Positions 1-8,738 of a stretch of DNA of 64,000 bases are shown here, in pieces. This DNA comes from Kaistia soli DSM 19436 (GTDB taxonomy: Bacteria > Pseudomonadota > Alphaproteobacteria > Rhizobiales > Kaistiaceae), in assembly GCF_900129325.1 (NCBI RefSeq), contig NZ_FQUP01000004.1, forward strand, positions 124,001 through 188,000, in the 5' to 3' direction. The position numbers were made by a program, and so were the translations under genes. The notes beneath the pieces were generated by a model, which saw only the letters and a list, made by a program, of their open reading frames with translations, searched no databases and was not told the origin of the DNA. Numbering within the stretch: position 1 is the stretch's first letter; every line of letters starts with the position of its first letter.

Positions 1-45
1 GCACCGGAAGTTGATGCCGTTGACGTTGAAGGTCGCTATCTTCAC
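1..45 (-). CDS. Exodeoxyribonuclease III-like protein, N-terminal fragment at window edge
   Basis: Read on the minus strand from a GTG at 45, the sequence gives VKIATFNVNGINFR. This is the first beta-strand of exonuclease III/AP endonucleases and is almost the same as the start of the complete exonuclease III gene at 39312-40142 (MKIATFNVNGINGR). The DNA just upstream (positions 46-75) also resembles the upstream DNA of that gene. Only 15 codons lie in the window, so function rests on N-terminal similarity. It could be a full paralogue or a fragment left by duplication. Confidence 0.5.
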   Translation of the reverse strand, partial: MKIATFNVNGINFRC

Positions 46-187
46 CAGGCCGAAACGCCCGAGACAGGCGCCCAATCCCGGCGCCCATCCTGTTCTGTGG
101 CGAACCATGCGAGAGGGCGGTGCTTGGCGAGCGAAAGCGTCATACACTAACATCGACGCCGAACGACATCGCAGGGCAGGCCATGAC

Positions 188-961
188 ATGCGCGTGATCG
201 ACAGGGCGTCTGCCGAACCATATTACCAGCAGCTCGCCCGAATTCTCGCCGAGGAGATCAAGTCGGGGACGTATCCCAAGGGATCGCGCCTGCCCGGCGA
301 GACGGATCTTTGCCGGAGCTATGATCTCTCGCGCTCGACCGTTCGCGAGACGCTGCGCACGCTCGAGCAGCAACGGCTGATCCGAATGGTGCCGCGCCGG
401 GGCGCGTTCGTCAGCGGAAGCCCGGTCAAGGGCTGGACGTTGCAGGTGACCGAAGGCTTCCTGGAAACGAGCTCGCACGCCGCGGACCGGGTCGTGGAAA
501 CAGAGGTCTTGCGGGCGGCTTTCGTCGCCTTGCCGGAGGAAGCGGCGGCGGCGCTCGAACTTCCCGAGGGCCAGCGCGGCTTTGTGCTGGAGCGGCTGCG
601 TCGTGTCGACGGCAAGCCTGCTGTTCATTCGCTGAACTACCTGACAGAGGATGCCGGCGCCGCGCTTCTCGGCAAGCCGGTGCTCGCCGGCCAGGCTTCG
701 CTCAACGAGACGCTACGCGAGGCAGGCTTCGCGATCTACTCAGCGCGCCGCGACGTGGCAGCAGTACCGGCGCCACCGGAATCGGCTCGTCTGCTCGAAG
801 TCAGCCGTGGCTCGCCGCTGCTGCTGATCCAGTCGGCCTCTCGCGGCGAGGGCGACCGTCCCTTTGATTTCTATCGCTCCTATGTGCGGAGCGACGTGAT
901 CATCATTTCCGTCAATGCCGAAGCGCACGAAGCGACGTCAAATCAGCCTGCACAAAGCTGA
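188..961 (+). CDS. GntR-family transcriptional regulator (HutC/UTRA type)
   Basis: A 257-aa DNA-binding repressor or activator. Residues 5-70 form a GntR winged helix (YYQQLARILAEEI, then LCRSYDLSRSTVRETLRTLEQ and a GAFV wing), followed by a UTRA effector-binding domain ending FDFYRSYVRSDVIIISV. I chose the ATG at 188 because homology begins there; the open frame extends to 11 but the extra 59 residues look non-coding. It converges on the FGGY kinase gene and overlaps its 3' end by 50 bp. HutC-type regulators bind GT-N-TA-N-AC-like palindromes, and such a site (TTGTACGTACAA) lies at 3148-3159 between the divergent aldolase and Dha-kinase genes. It therefore probably controls this carbohydrate island; the effector would be a sugar or sugar phosphate (inference). 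Confidence 0.88.
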   Translation: MRVIDRASAEPYYQQLARILAEEIKSGTYPKGSRLPGETDLCRSYDLSRSTVRETLRTLEQQRLIRMVPRRGAFVSGSPVKGWTLQVTEGFLETSSHAADRVVETEVLRAAFVALPEEAAAALELPEGQRGFVLERLRRVDGKPAVHSLNYLTEDAGAALLGKPVLAGQASLNETLREAGFAIYSARRDVAAVPAPPESARLLEVSRGSPLLLIQSASRGEGDRPFDFYRSYVRSDVIIISVNAEAHEATSNQPAQS

Positions 962-2321
962 AGCGCTCCGTATGGAAGGCAGCCGCGGAAGGATCGGGGT
1001 CGAAGCGATCGACCCTCGCGTGAGGCATCGCTTTATCGCCACCCGAGCCCACAGAATCGCGCGCCAAAAGCGCCGCACCGACGCCGGCCTGCTCGCTCTC
1101 GTCGATGCGGAAGAGAGGTCTCCCCAGCAAGGTGGCGCGCCAGCGCATCAAAGGATCGGACCTGCTCCAGCCGCCGCTGCTATAAACGGGGGATTCCTTG
1201 ACGCCCGCATGCAGCATCTCGTCGATCACCGAACGCGTGACGAACGCGCAACCCTCCAGCAGGGCAGGCAGATGGCTTAGCATCGCCCCATTGCCCGCAC
1301 CGCCATCGGTGTGGGCCAGGGCTGCCAGCGCGGAGCGAGATGGCAGCCAGGGTGGGTCCGAGGCGAAATCCGCCGTCGATATGCGACCGAGGGCGGCCTG
1401 CCAATCCGGCGCCGGCCCCAGCACGCGCATGGCTTCGCCGAACTCGAAGACGTAGCTGATCGACTGGCCGGCAGCTGCAGTGATGGGCACGGAATGAACA
1501 AGGCTGGTGCCCGGCCGCGGCGCGTAGTGGCTGGCCTCGGCATAGATGAGTTCCGCAGTCCCCAGCGAATCAACGATTGCGTCGCGGTCGAGCCGCCGAA
1601 TGAAGGATGCAGCCACGGGGTGATCATGCCCGCCGGCCACAAGCATCGTCTCGGTGCTGCACGCGCCGGACTGCGTCAGTGGCCCCGCCTGCATGGCCCC
1701 AATGACGGCGCCGGCCGCGAGGACCGGAGGCAGATCGGGGGCCCGTGCCGCCGCAAGCAACTCTGGAATCCAGGCTCTCGCCGTGACGTCGTAGCAGGCC
1801 GTGCGCGCGGCCAGCGTCTCACTCATGAAAGGACGGCCGCTCCAGACGGCGAGCGGATAATCGGTCAGAGCGAGCCAGAGGCCCGCGTCGTTTTCCGAAT
1901 GCCTCGCCAGCCAGAGCCATTTGGCGGCTGTCCGGGTCGGCTCGAAAACGATACCGGTAAGCGTGCTCGACGGCAGGCGCTGCTGCAGGTCCTCGGCCTC
2001 GGCGGCCGCGCGGCGATCGAACCAGGGGATCGACACCGATGTGGGCGCCAGCGTCCCCGGCGCTACTGTGAGACCATCCTCGCCCACCCCGGCACTGGAG
2101 ATCGCCACGATCGGTCGGATCGCGCCGCTCGCTCGCCAGGTCGCGAAGATCAGCGCCTCAACTGCGGCAACCAGCGCTGAGGCGTTCGTGACCGGCCCTG
2201 TCTCATCACGGGTCCGCGGCGTAGGGCGCGTCTTCGTGGCATGCGTGCGGCCGTCGGCATCGACAAGGACGGCCTTGATGTTGGTCGTCCCGATATCGAT
2301 GCCACAAAACAGGGCCTGCAT
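912..2321 (-). CDS. FGGY-family carbohydrate kinase
   Basis: A 469-aa cytoplasmic ATP-dependent kinase of the FGGY (xylulokinase/glycerol kinase) family, in the ASKHA fold. The N-terminal phosphate-binding loop is FCGIDIGTTNIKAVLVDADG. A middle motif AGGHDHPVAASF matches the GGHD substrate region, and the C-terminal lobe has the SSGGWSRSDPLMRWRATLLGRP and EQAGVGAALLA signatures. Length is normal. Its start lies 12 bp after the stop of the upstream aldolase gene, so the two form an aldolase-kinase operon. The substrate cannot be read from sequence; with the neighbouring Dha-type kinase and aldolase, a pentose, tetrose or short ketose is most likely. Its last 50 bp overlap the convergent GntR gene. 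Confidence 0.88.
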   Translation of the reverse strand: MQALFCGIDIGTTNIKAVLVDADGRTHATKTRPTPRTRDETGPVTNASALVAAVEALIFATWRASGAIRPIVAISSAGVGEDGLTVAPGTLAPTSVSIPWFDRRAAAEAEDLQQRLPSSTLTGIVFEPTRTAAKWLWLARHSENDAGLWLALTDYPLAVWSGRPFMSETLAARTACYDVTARAWIPELLAAARAPDLPPVLAAGAVIGAMQAGPLTQSGACSTETMLVAGGHDHPVAASFIRRLDRDAIVDSLGTAELIYAEASHYAPRPGTSLVHSVPITAAAGQSISYVFEFGEAMRVLGPAPDWQAALGRISTADFASDPPWLPSRSALAALAHTDGGAGNGAMLSHLPALLEGCAFVTRSVIDEMLHAGVKESPVYSSGGWSRSDPLMRWRATLLGRPLFRIDESEQAGVGAALLARDSVGSGGDKAMPHARVDRFDPDPSAAAFHTERFSFVQADLTSLRALRH

Positions 2322-2333
2322 ACCTTAGCCGCC

Positions 2334-3128
2334 TCACCAATGCCGGGTAAACTTTTCCCGGCCGATCCGCGCCAGCGCGCCGATGACTTCCTTCGCCTCT
2401 TTCGCGGGCCGCTGCCAGACCTTGCGGCCCACCACGACGCCTTGGGCACCGGCAACGATCGCATCCTCGACATCCTTGATGGTGGATGCGGCATCGCCTG
2501 AAAGAGCGCCGCCAGCCACCAGGATCGGAACATTCAGCTCGTTGACCAGCATCTCGGTCGCTGCGCGGCCGGGGAAGGTGATCTTGATGATATCGGCCCC
2601 GAGATCATAGGCAACGCGGGCAACTTCGAGCTCCTGCGCGATCACTTCCGGCGAGCGCGGCACGTTGAGCAGCACGGGCTCGACCATCACCGGCATTTCC
2701 CAGCGCGCTGCGTCGGAGATGACCTTGGCGATCCGCTCGCAATAAAGAACCTTTTCCTTGTCGGAGACGTTCCACGGCAGCAGCAGCTTCACGCAGTCGA
2801 CGCCGAGCCGCACCGCATCCTCAAGGCTTGCGATGATGGTACCGGTTCCGGTCTCCGGCGCGCCGGTGGGCCAGAAGGCATCGATCGCCAGCACGCGGGA
2901 GAGCGCCGGACGGCGCGCCAGCATGGCCTCGGTGGAGCGCACGATGCCCGTCGTCACCATGAAGCCGGTGATGTCCTCGTCGAGGAACGACTTCATCACG
3001 GCGACTGGCGATTCGAGCGCCGGAACACGGCCCCAGACGACGCCGTGATCGACGGGAACGATGAGGGTCGCCCGATCCTCGTGGAACAGACGGTTCATGC
3101 GATAGCTGGTCGAAAGACGGCTGGACAT
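2334..3128 (-). CDS. Class I aldolase of the DhnA/LsrF (DeoC/FbaB) type
   Basis: A 264-aa TIM-barrel aldolase. The N-terminal PVDHGV (residues 25-30) and GADIIKITFPG, with a likely Schiff-base lysine at Lys182, are features of class I fructose-bisphosphate aldolase DhnA and of LsrF. The phosphate-binding end is VPILVAGGALSGD and GAQGVVVGRKVWQ. It probably cleaves (or thiolytically splits, as LsrF does) a phosphorylated sugar made by the kinases of this island. It is the first gene of a minus-strand operon with the FGGY kinase and is divergent from the DhaK-DhaL gene. The 153-bp gap between them carries a TTGTACGTACAA palindrome. The exact substrate is unknown. Confidence 0.82.
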   Translation of the reverse strand: MSSRLSTSYRMNRLFHEDRATLIVPVDHGVVWGRVPALESPVAVMKSFLDEDITGFMVTTGIVRSTEAMLARRPALSRVLAIDAFWPTGAPETGTGTIIASLEDAVRLGVDCVKLLLPWNVSDKEKVLYCERIAKVISDAARWEMPVMVEPVLLNVPRSPEVIAQELEVARVAYDLGADIIKITFPGRAATEMLVNELNVPILVAGGALSGDAASTIKDVEDAIVAGAQGVVVGRKVWQRPAKEAKEVIGALARIGREKFTRHW

Positions 3129-3147
3129 GTGGGCTCCGTATCAGTTT

Positions 3148-3159
3148 TTGTACGTACAA
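3148..3159. promoter_or_regulatory. Candidate GntR/HutC-type operator between divergent operons
   Basis: A perfect 12-bp palindrome, TTGTACGTACAA, lies in the short divergent intergenic region. It has the symmetric GT-N-TA-N-AC core typical of HutC-subfamily GntR sites. A partly similar GTACATAC follows at 3163-3170. A good -35 hexamer TTGACA is at 3192-3197, with a weaker -10-like TAACGT 18 bp further on, directed toward the Dha-kinase gene. Assignment to the local GntR protein is inference. Confidence 0.45.
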
Positions 3160-3281
3160 GAGGTACATACATAACAAAATGCCGTCAAGCCTTGACACCG
3201 TTTCCAGATGGCACGTAACGTCCGCCTTGTCCGGACAAAGCTGCTGGGAGGTGGTTGGCGGGCCATTGGAAGGAGGAGCCA

Positions 3282-4994
3282 ATGAAGAAGCTCATCAATT
3301 CCGCGCGGGATGTCGTTGACGACATGCTCTCTGGCCTTGCCGCGACCAATCCGAGTCTCGCGATCATTCGCGATCAGCGCGTCGTCATTCGTGCAGACAT
3401 CGACGAATACAAGCGCCGCGGCCGTGTTTGCCTGATTTCGGGCGGCGGCTCAGGCCATGAGCCGGCGCATGCCGGCTATATCGGCGAGGGCATGCTGGCC
3501 GCCGCCGTCTGCGGCGAAGTCTTCACGTCGCCCTCCACCGAGGCGGTCCTGGCAGCCATTCGTGCCGCAGCCTCGCCTGCCGGGGTACTGCTGATCGTCA
3601 AGAACTACACCGGCGATCGACTGAATTTCCGCCTCGCCGCCGAACTGGCGCGAACCGAGGGAATCGCCGTCGAAACGGTGATGGTCGCCGATGACGTGGC
3701 CTTGTCGGACAACGGCGAGACGGCCGGACGGCGCGGCCTTGCCGGCACAGTCCTCGTGCACAAGGTAGCCGGCGCGGCTGCCGCGCGCGGCATGGCGCTG
3801 GCGGATGTGAAGGCGGTGGCCGAGCAGGTCGCCGAGCGCGTTGGAACCTTCGGCGTTGGCCTTTCGGCATGTACCGTTCCGGCCGCCGGCAAGCCGAATT
3901 TCAGCCTTGGCGAAAGCGAAGTCGAACTCGGCCTTGGCATTCACGGCGAGCCAGGAGTGCGGCGCGAGGAAATTCGGCCGGTCCGCGATATGGTTTCAGA
4001 CATCGTCACGAAGATCGCCAGCGACCGCTCGATAGGCGCGGGAATGCCCGTGGCGCTGCTCGTCAACAATCTCGGCGCGACGCCGCCGATGGAGATCGCA
4101 ATCGCCACCGGCGAGGCGATCGACGCTGCCAAGATGCTCGGGCTTGATGTGCGCCGCGTCTGGAACGGCCCGCTGCTGACCGCGCTCGACATGGCCGGCA
4201 TTTCGATCTCACTGCTTGCTCTCGATGACGACCTGCTGGCGCTTCTTGACGACCCGACCGACGCCCCTGCATGGCCGGGCCGTGGCGGGATCGCGCGGAC
4301 GCATCCCGCCACGATCGACCTCCCCGAGCCGTCGCTCTCCTCGGAGCTTGGCGGCCTGTCGTCCGCCGACTTCTCGCGGGTAGTCGACGCGGTCATGCTC
4401 TGCCTCGAACGCGCCGAAGACGAACTGACTGAGCTTGATCGGCTGGCCGGCGATGGCGACCTTGGCGCCAATCTGGCGCGTGGTGCGCGGGAAGTTCGGG
4501 CCCATTTCGGCGAACTCGCCACGCTTTCGCCCGGAGCGGCGCTGCTCGCTTTGTCGCGGATCGTCGGCCGTAGCGTTGGCGGAACCTCCGGGGCGCTTTA
4601 TGCCGCCGGTCTTGCGCGGGCCGGCGCAACCATCAGCCGGCATGGCGATCAAGTCGCGAAAAGCTGGGCAACGGCGCTGCGCTCAGGCGCTGACGCCATA
4701 GCCGATCTCGGCGACGCGCGCGAAGGCGACCGCACCATGCTGGATGCGCTGCTGCCCGCCTGCGCAGCGCTCGAGACCGCGCTCGCGGGAGGACGGCCGA
4801 TTACCGAGGCTTTGCAGCGGATGACCGAGGCCGCAGAAACAGGCGCGCAGTCGACTGCGGCAATTGCATCGCGGCGCGGCCGGGCCAGCTACATCGGCCA
4901 GCGGGCGGTCGGTCATCCCGATGCCGGCGCGATTGCCGTGTCGTTGTGGCTGGCGGCGATCGCCGCCGCGGCCATTCCATCGAAACCACACTGA
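3282..4994 (+). CDS. Dihydroxyacetone-type kinase, fused DhaK-DhaL
   Basis: A 570-aa ATP-dependent ketose kinase of the single-chain DAK type. The DhaK domain (about 1-330) holds GGGSGHEPAHAGY and GIHGEPGVRR, whose histidine in the family binds the ketone covalently as a hemiaminal. The C-terminal DhaL domain (about 365-565) carries the Mg-ATP aspartates in DRLAGDGDLGAN and GGTSGALY. The ATG at 3282 is preceded by AGGAGG at 3271-3276; an upstream TTG at 3255 is less likely. It begins the plus-strand operon with the ribose-type importer. Members of this family also act on erythrulose and other C4/C5 ketoses, so the substrate need not be dihydroxyacetone. Confidence 0.88.
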   Translation: MKKLINSARDVVDDMLSGLAATNPSLAIIRDQRVVIRADIDEYKRRGRVCLISGGGSGHEPAHAGYIGEGMLAAAVCGEVFTSPSTEAVLAAIRAAASPAGVLLIVKNYTGDRLNFRLAAELARTEGIAVETVMVADDVALSDNGETAGRRGLAGTVLVHKVAGAAAARGMALADVKAVAEQVAERVGTFGVGLSACTVPAAGKPNFSLGESEVELGLGIHGEPGVRREEIRPVRDMVSDIVTKIASDRSIGAGMPVALLVNNLGATPPMEIAIATGEAIDAAKMLGLDVRRVWNGPLLTALDMAGISISLLALDDDLLALLDDPTDAPAWPGRGGIARTHPATIDLPEPSLSSELGGLSSADFSRVVDAVMLCLERAEDELTELDRLAGDGDLGANLARGAREVRAHFGELATLSPGAALLALSRIVGRSVGGTSGALYAAGLARAGATISRHGDQVAKSWATALRSGADAIADLGDAREGDRTMLDALLPACAALETALAGGRPITEALQRMTEAAETGAQSTAAIASRRGRASYIGQRAVGHPDAGAIAVSLWLAAIAAAAIPSKPH

Positions 4995-5033
4995 TTTCAT
5001 CGTGACCAACCCTGGTCTACTGGAGGAGTAGAG

Positions 5034-5972
5034 ATGAAAAAGAAACTGGCACTTTTGGCGGCCGTCACATTTGCGGTCCTGCCCGGCATGGCGAGCGCTG
5101 AGGAGAAGCTCGACCGGGCCGGCATCACTGTCGGGACGCTCGGCAATCCGTTCTTCCAGCCGCTGATCAAGGGCGCGGAAGACGGTCTCAAGACCGGCAA
5201 TGCGGATGTCCAGGTCACGGTCGTGGGCGCCGACTATGATCTCAACAAGCAGGCGTCGCAGCTCGATAGCTTCATCGCCGGCGGCTCGAAGATCATCATG
5301 CTGAACGCCGTCGACGTCGTCGCGGTGAAGCCCTTCGTCGAGAAGGCCAAGGCTGCCGGCATAATCGTCGCAGCGATGGACGTCTCGGCCGCGGGCGCCG
5401 ATCTCACCGTCATGACCAACAATGTGCAGGCCGGCGAGATCGCCTGCGAGGACCTCGCCAAGCGCCTCGACGGCAAGGGCGATGTCGTCATCATCAATGG
5501 CCCGCCCGTCTCCTCGATTATCGATCGCGTCAAGGGCTGCAAGCAGGCCTTCGCCAAGCATCCTGACATCAAGATCCTTTCCGATGATCAGGACGGCAAG
5601 GCTTCGCGTGAAGGCGGCCTCGCCGTCATGCAGGCACTGCTGACCCGCTTCCCCAAGATCGACGGAGTCTTCGGCGCCAACGACCCGACCGCCATCGGCG
5701 CCGATCTCGCCGCACGCCAGCTGAACCGGCAGGAAATGATCATTGCCGGCGTCGACGGCTCGCCCGACATCGTGGCAGCGCTGAAGAGCGGCAACAGCCG
5801 TATCGTCGCGTCCGCCTCGCAGGACCCCTATGGCATGGCGCGTCAGGCTGCCGAGCTGGCTGTCGCCATGCTGAACGGCAAGAAGCCTGAACAGCAGACC
5901 ACGCTTCTCGACACCAAGCTGGTGACGAAGGAAAACGTCGCCGACTATCCAGGCTGGGATGGAAAGCGCTAA
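5034..5972 (+). CDS. Sugar ABC transporter substrate-binding protein (ribose/pentose class)
   Basis: A 312-aa periplasmic binding protein. MKKKLALLAAVTFAVLPGMASA is a clear Sec signal peptide. The mature part has the type I periplasmic-binding fold of the RbsB family: VGTLGNPFFQPLIKGAEDG, then DYDLNKQASQLDSFIAGG, and a C-terminal lobe with GVFGANDPTAIGADLAA and IAGVDGSPD. GGAGGAG sits just upstream of the ATG. It delivers sugar to the ATPase and permease encoded next. A stable stem-loop follows the stop codon. The ligand is not readable; the context suggests a short ketose, polyol or pentose. Confidence 0.9.
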   Translation: MKKKLALLAAVTFAVLPGMASAEEKLDRAGITVGTLGNPFFQPLIKGAEDGLKTGNADVQVTVVGADYDLNKQASQLDSFIAGGSKIIMLNAVDVVAVKPFVEKAKAAGIIVAAMDVSAAGADLTVMTNNVQAGEIACEDLAKRLDGKGDVVIINGPPVSSIIDRVKGCKQAFAKHPDIKILSDDQDGKASREGGLAVMQALLTRFPKIDGVFGANDPTAIGADLAARQLNRQEMIIAGVDGSPDIVAALKSGNSRIVASASQDPYGMARQAAELAVAMLNGKKPEQQTTLLDTKLVTKENVADYPGWDGKR

Positions 5973-6004
5973 TTTCCGCCCGTTAAGCTGACGAAGAGAC
6001 CATC

Positions 6005-6036
6005 AGGCCGCGCCCGCCTTCGAGCAGGCGCGGCCT
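6005..6036 (+). promoter_or_regulatory. Intercistronic stem-loop after sugar-binding-protein gene
   Basis: AGGCCGCGCC (6005-6014) pairs perfectly with GGCGCGGCCT (6027-6036) around a 12-nt loop, in the 86-bp gap between the binding-protein and ATPase genes. There is no T-run, so it looks like an RNA-stabilising or attenuating hairpin rather than a full terminator. Confidence 0.6.
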
Positions 6037-6058
6037 TCGGTGACAGGGATCCGCCGAA

Positions 6059-7642
6059 TTGTCTTCCATCGACGCGCATCAAACTGCCGCCACGCCCGTC
6101 CTTGAGATGCGCGGGATTTCAAAGACGTTCGGGACCATCCGGGCGCTCTCGAACGTCTCGCTCAAGGTCTATCCCGGCGAAGTCCATGCCCTGATGGGCG
6201 AGAACGGTGCCGGCAAATCGACGCTGATGAAGATTCTGTCGGGCGCCTATATCGCGGATGCCGGCGGCGAGATCCTCATCGACGGCCGCCCCGTCACGAC
6301 CAGCGATCCTTCCGCCGCCAAGGCCAACGGCATCGCCGTGATCTATCAGGAACTGGCGCTCGCGCCGAACCTGACAGTGGCGCAGAACATGTTCCTCGGT
6401 GCCGAGCCGTCGCGGTTCGGCCTTCTCGATGCATCCGCATCGAAGGCGCGCGCAGAACCGATCCTCAAACGCCTTGGCATCGGCTTTTCACCGTCGACTC
6501 CGGTCGCGGCCCTGTCGCTCGGCGACCGGCAGATGGTCGAGATCGCACGCGCCCTGACGACCCAGGCGCGCATCATCGTCATGGACGAGCCGACGACATC
6601 GCTGACGTCGCGCGAGACAGACAAGCTTTTCGAGGTGATCGCAAGCCTCAAGGCGCAAGGCATCGCCATCATCTATATCAGCCATCGCATGGAAGAGATT
6701 TACCGGCTGGCCGATCGCGTCAGCGTGCTGCGGGATTCCGCCTATATCGGAACGCTGGAGCGCCGCGACCTCTCGGCGGCCAAACTGGTCTCCATGATGG
6801 TCGGCCGCGATCTTTCATCCTTCTACAAGAAGGACCATCGGGAACCGGTGGAAGGGCGCCGCAAGATGCTCAGCGTCCGCGACATCGGCGACGGACGCCA
6901 TGTGCACCACAATTCGTTCGACGCCTATGCCGGCGAAGTGCTCGGCATCGCAGGGCTTGTAGGCTCGGGGCGGACAGAACTTGCCCGGCTCATCTTCGGC
7001 GCCGATGTCAAGACGAGCGGCACGGTGCTTCTCGACGGCAAGGAGCTTCATATTCGCAGCCCGCGCGAGGCCATGGACGCGGGGATCGCCTACCTGACCG
7101 AAGACAGGAAGGGCCTCGGGCTGTTCCTCGACATGTCGATCAACGAGAACATCAATATCGGCGTCATTGGCCGCGACGCCCTGGGCGCTGGGTTGCTCAA
7201 TTTCGCGGCCGCCAATGCGCGGGCCGATACGGCCGTCTCGAACCTCTCGATCCGCGCAGCAAACACGCGCATCAATGTCGGAGCGCTCTCGGGCGGCAAT
7301 CAGCAGAAAACCCTGCTGGCCCGCCTGCTCGAGACGGCACCCAAGGTGCTCATTCTCGATGAACCGACGCGCGGCGTCGATGTGGGTGCCAAGTCGGAAA
7401 TCTACCGCATCATCGACGAACTCGCGAAGAGCGGCATCGCCATCGTCGTGATCTCCTCAGACCTTCCGGAGATCGTCGGCATCGCGGACCGCGTGCTCGT
7501 CATGCGCGAGGGTCACATCGTCGGCGAGGTTAAGGCGGCGATGGGCGCGCCGATCGACCAGGAAGCCATCATGACGCTCTCAACCGGAACGCAGGCCCCC
7601 GACGGGCGTGAAGCAGGCAAACAGGACGGAATGACGTCATGA
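6059..7642 (+). CDS. Sugar ABC transporter ATP-binding protein (RbsA-like, two ATPase domains)
   Basis: A 527-aa cytoplasmic ATPase with two fused ABC domains. The first has Walker [13 protein letters not shown], a signature-like [15 protein letters not shown] and Walker B IIVMDEPT. The second has a degenerate P-loop region [16 protein letters not shown], signature [15 protein letters not shown] and Walker [12 protein letters not shown]. This is the usual architecture of ribose/galactose-class importers. The TTG at 6059 gives the N-terminus expected for the family ([12 protein letters not shown]); a start at the in-frame ATG 6107 would clip the first strand. It overlaps the permease gene by ATGA. 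Confidence 0.9.
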   Translation: MSSIDAHQTAATPVLEMRGISKTFGTIRALSNVSLKVYPGEVHALMGENGAGKSTLMKILSGAYIADAGGEILIDGRPVTTSDPSAAKANGIAVIYQELALAPNLTVAQNMFLGAEPSRFGLLDASASKARAEPILKRLGIGFSPSTPVAALSLGDRQMVEIARALTTQARIIVMDEPTTSLTSRETDKLFEVIASLKAQGIAIIYISHRMEEIYRLADRVSVLRDSAYIGTLERRDLSAAKLVSMMVGRDLSSFYKKDHREPVEGRRKMLSVRDIGDGRHVHHNSFDAYAGEVLGIAGLVGSGRTELARLIFGADVKTSGTVLLDGKELHIRSPREAMDAGIAYLTEDRKGLGLFLDMSINENINIGVIGRDALGAGLLNFAAANARADTAVSNLSIRAANTRINVGALSGGNQQKTLLARLLETAPKVLILDEPTRGVDVGAKSEIYRIIDELAKSGIAIVVISSDLPEIVGIADRVLVMREGHIVGEVKAAMGAPIDQEAIMTLSTGTQAPDGREAGKQDGMTS

Positions 7643-8622
7643 CCGCAGGTCAGAAAGAGAAGAGCGGCGCGGACAAGGCGAGGCTGAGGTCGACGCTGAC
7701 CGCGCTCGGCATGTTGCCGGTGCTGGTGATCGTGGCGGTCGGATTCCATCTGCTCAGCGGACGCTTCCTGACGGTCAACAATCTCTCGATCGTCACGCAG
7801 CAGGCCTCGATCAATGTCGTCCTGGCGGCCGGCATGACCTTCGTCATCCTCACCGGCGGCATCGACCTCTCGGTTGGCTCGATTCTCGCGGTTGCCGCCA
7901 TGGTCGCCGTGATCGTCTCGCTGTGGCCAGATGTCGGCATGCTCGGCATTCCCGCCGCCATCGCGGCCGGCTTCATCTTCGGCCTCGGCAATGGCGCGAT
8001 CATCTCGTTCTTCCGATTGCCGCCCTTCATCGTGACGCTCGGCTCGCTGACGGCGGTACGTGGCGTTGCGCGCTTGCTTGGCGCGGATACGACGGTCTTC
8101 AACCCCGACCTCCCCTTCGCCTTCATCGGCAACGGGACCGTGGCCGGTATACCCTGGCTCGCGATCATCGCCGTCGCCGTCATCGCCGTCTCATGGTTCA
8201 TCCTGAAGCGTACCGTACTCGGGACCTGGATCTATGCTGTCGGCGGCAACAGCGAGGCGGCCCGACTGACGGGCATCAAGGTGCCGCTGGTGCTGCTGTT
8301 CGTCTATTCGATGTCGGGCCTGCTCGCCGGCCTCGGCGGGGTGATGTCGGCGGCCCGGCTCTATGCAGCCAATGGCCTGCAGCTTGGCCAGGCCTACGAG
8401 CTCGACGCGATCGCGGCTGTCATCCTCGGCGGCACCAGCTTTGTCGGCGGCGTCGGGTCCATCTGGGGCACGCTGATCGGCGCCCTGATCATCGCAACGC
8501 TTTCCAACGGCCTTATCCTCGTCGGCGTTTCCGACATCTGGCAGTACATCATCAAGGGTCTCGTCATCATCGTCGCCGTTGGGCTCGACCGCTATCGACT
8601 GAAGGAAGGCACCCGTACATGA
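7639..8622 (+). CDS. Sugar ABC transporter permease (RbsC-like)
   Basis: A 327-aa inner-membrane permease of the ribose-type family. It is strongly hydrophobic with about 8-10 membrane segments, the conserved [18 protein letters not shown] segment near residue 65, and late [24 protein letters not shown] and [10 protein letters not shown] motifs. It starts inside the ATPase stop codon (ATGA), so translation is probably coupled. As no second permease gene is present, it likely works as a homodimer. Confidence 0.9.
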   Translation: MTAGQKEKSGADKARLRSTLTALGMLPVLVIVAVGFHLLSGRFLTVNNLSIVTQQASINVVLAAGMTFVILTGGIDLSVGSILAVAAMVAVIVSLWPDVGMLGIPAAIAAGFIFGLGNGAIISFFRLPPFIVTLGSLTAVRGVARLLGADTTVFNPDLPFAFIGNGTVAGIPWLAIIAVAVIAVSWFILKRTVLGTWIYAVGGNSEAARLTGIKVPLVLLFVYSMSGLLAGLGGVMSAARLYAANGLQLGQAYELDAIAAVILGGTSFVGGVGSIWGTLIGALIIATLSNGLILVGVSDIWQYIIKGLVIIVAVGLDRYRLKEGTRT

Positions 8623-8666
8623 CGGGTGCTACCGCAACCTGACCGACCGGAGGACGCGCCCCCAGA

Positions 8667-8693
8667 CCTGCATGAGGTTTTGAACCATGCAGG
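8667..8693 (+). promoter_or_regulatory. Stem-loop between permease and ROK-like genes
   Basis: CCTGCATG (8667-8674) pairs with CATGCAGG (8686-8693) around an 11-nt loop, in the 116-bp gap after the permease gene. There is no following T-run. It may act as a processing or stability element separating the transport genes from the two downstream genes. Confidence 0.45.
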
Positions 8694-8738
8694 CCGCCGA
8701 TCGTTGCCTCGACAGCCTTAACGGATGTCGGAGGGTTC

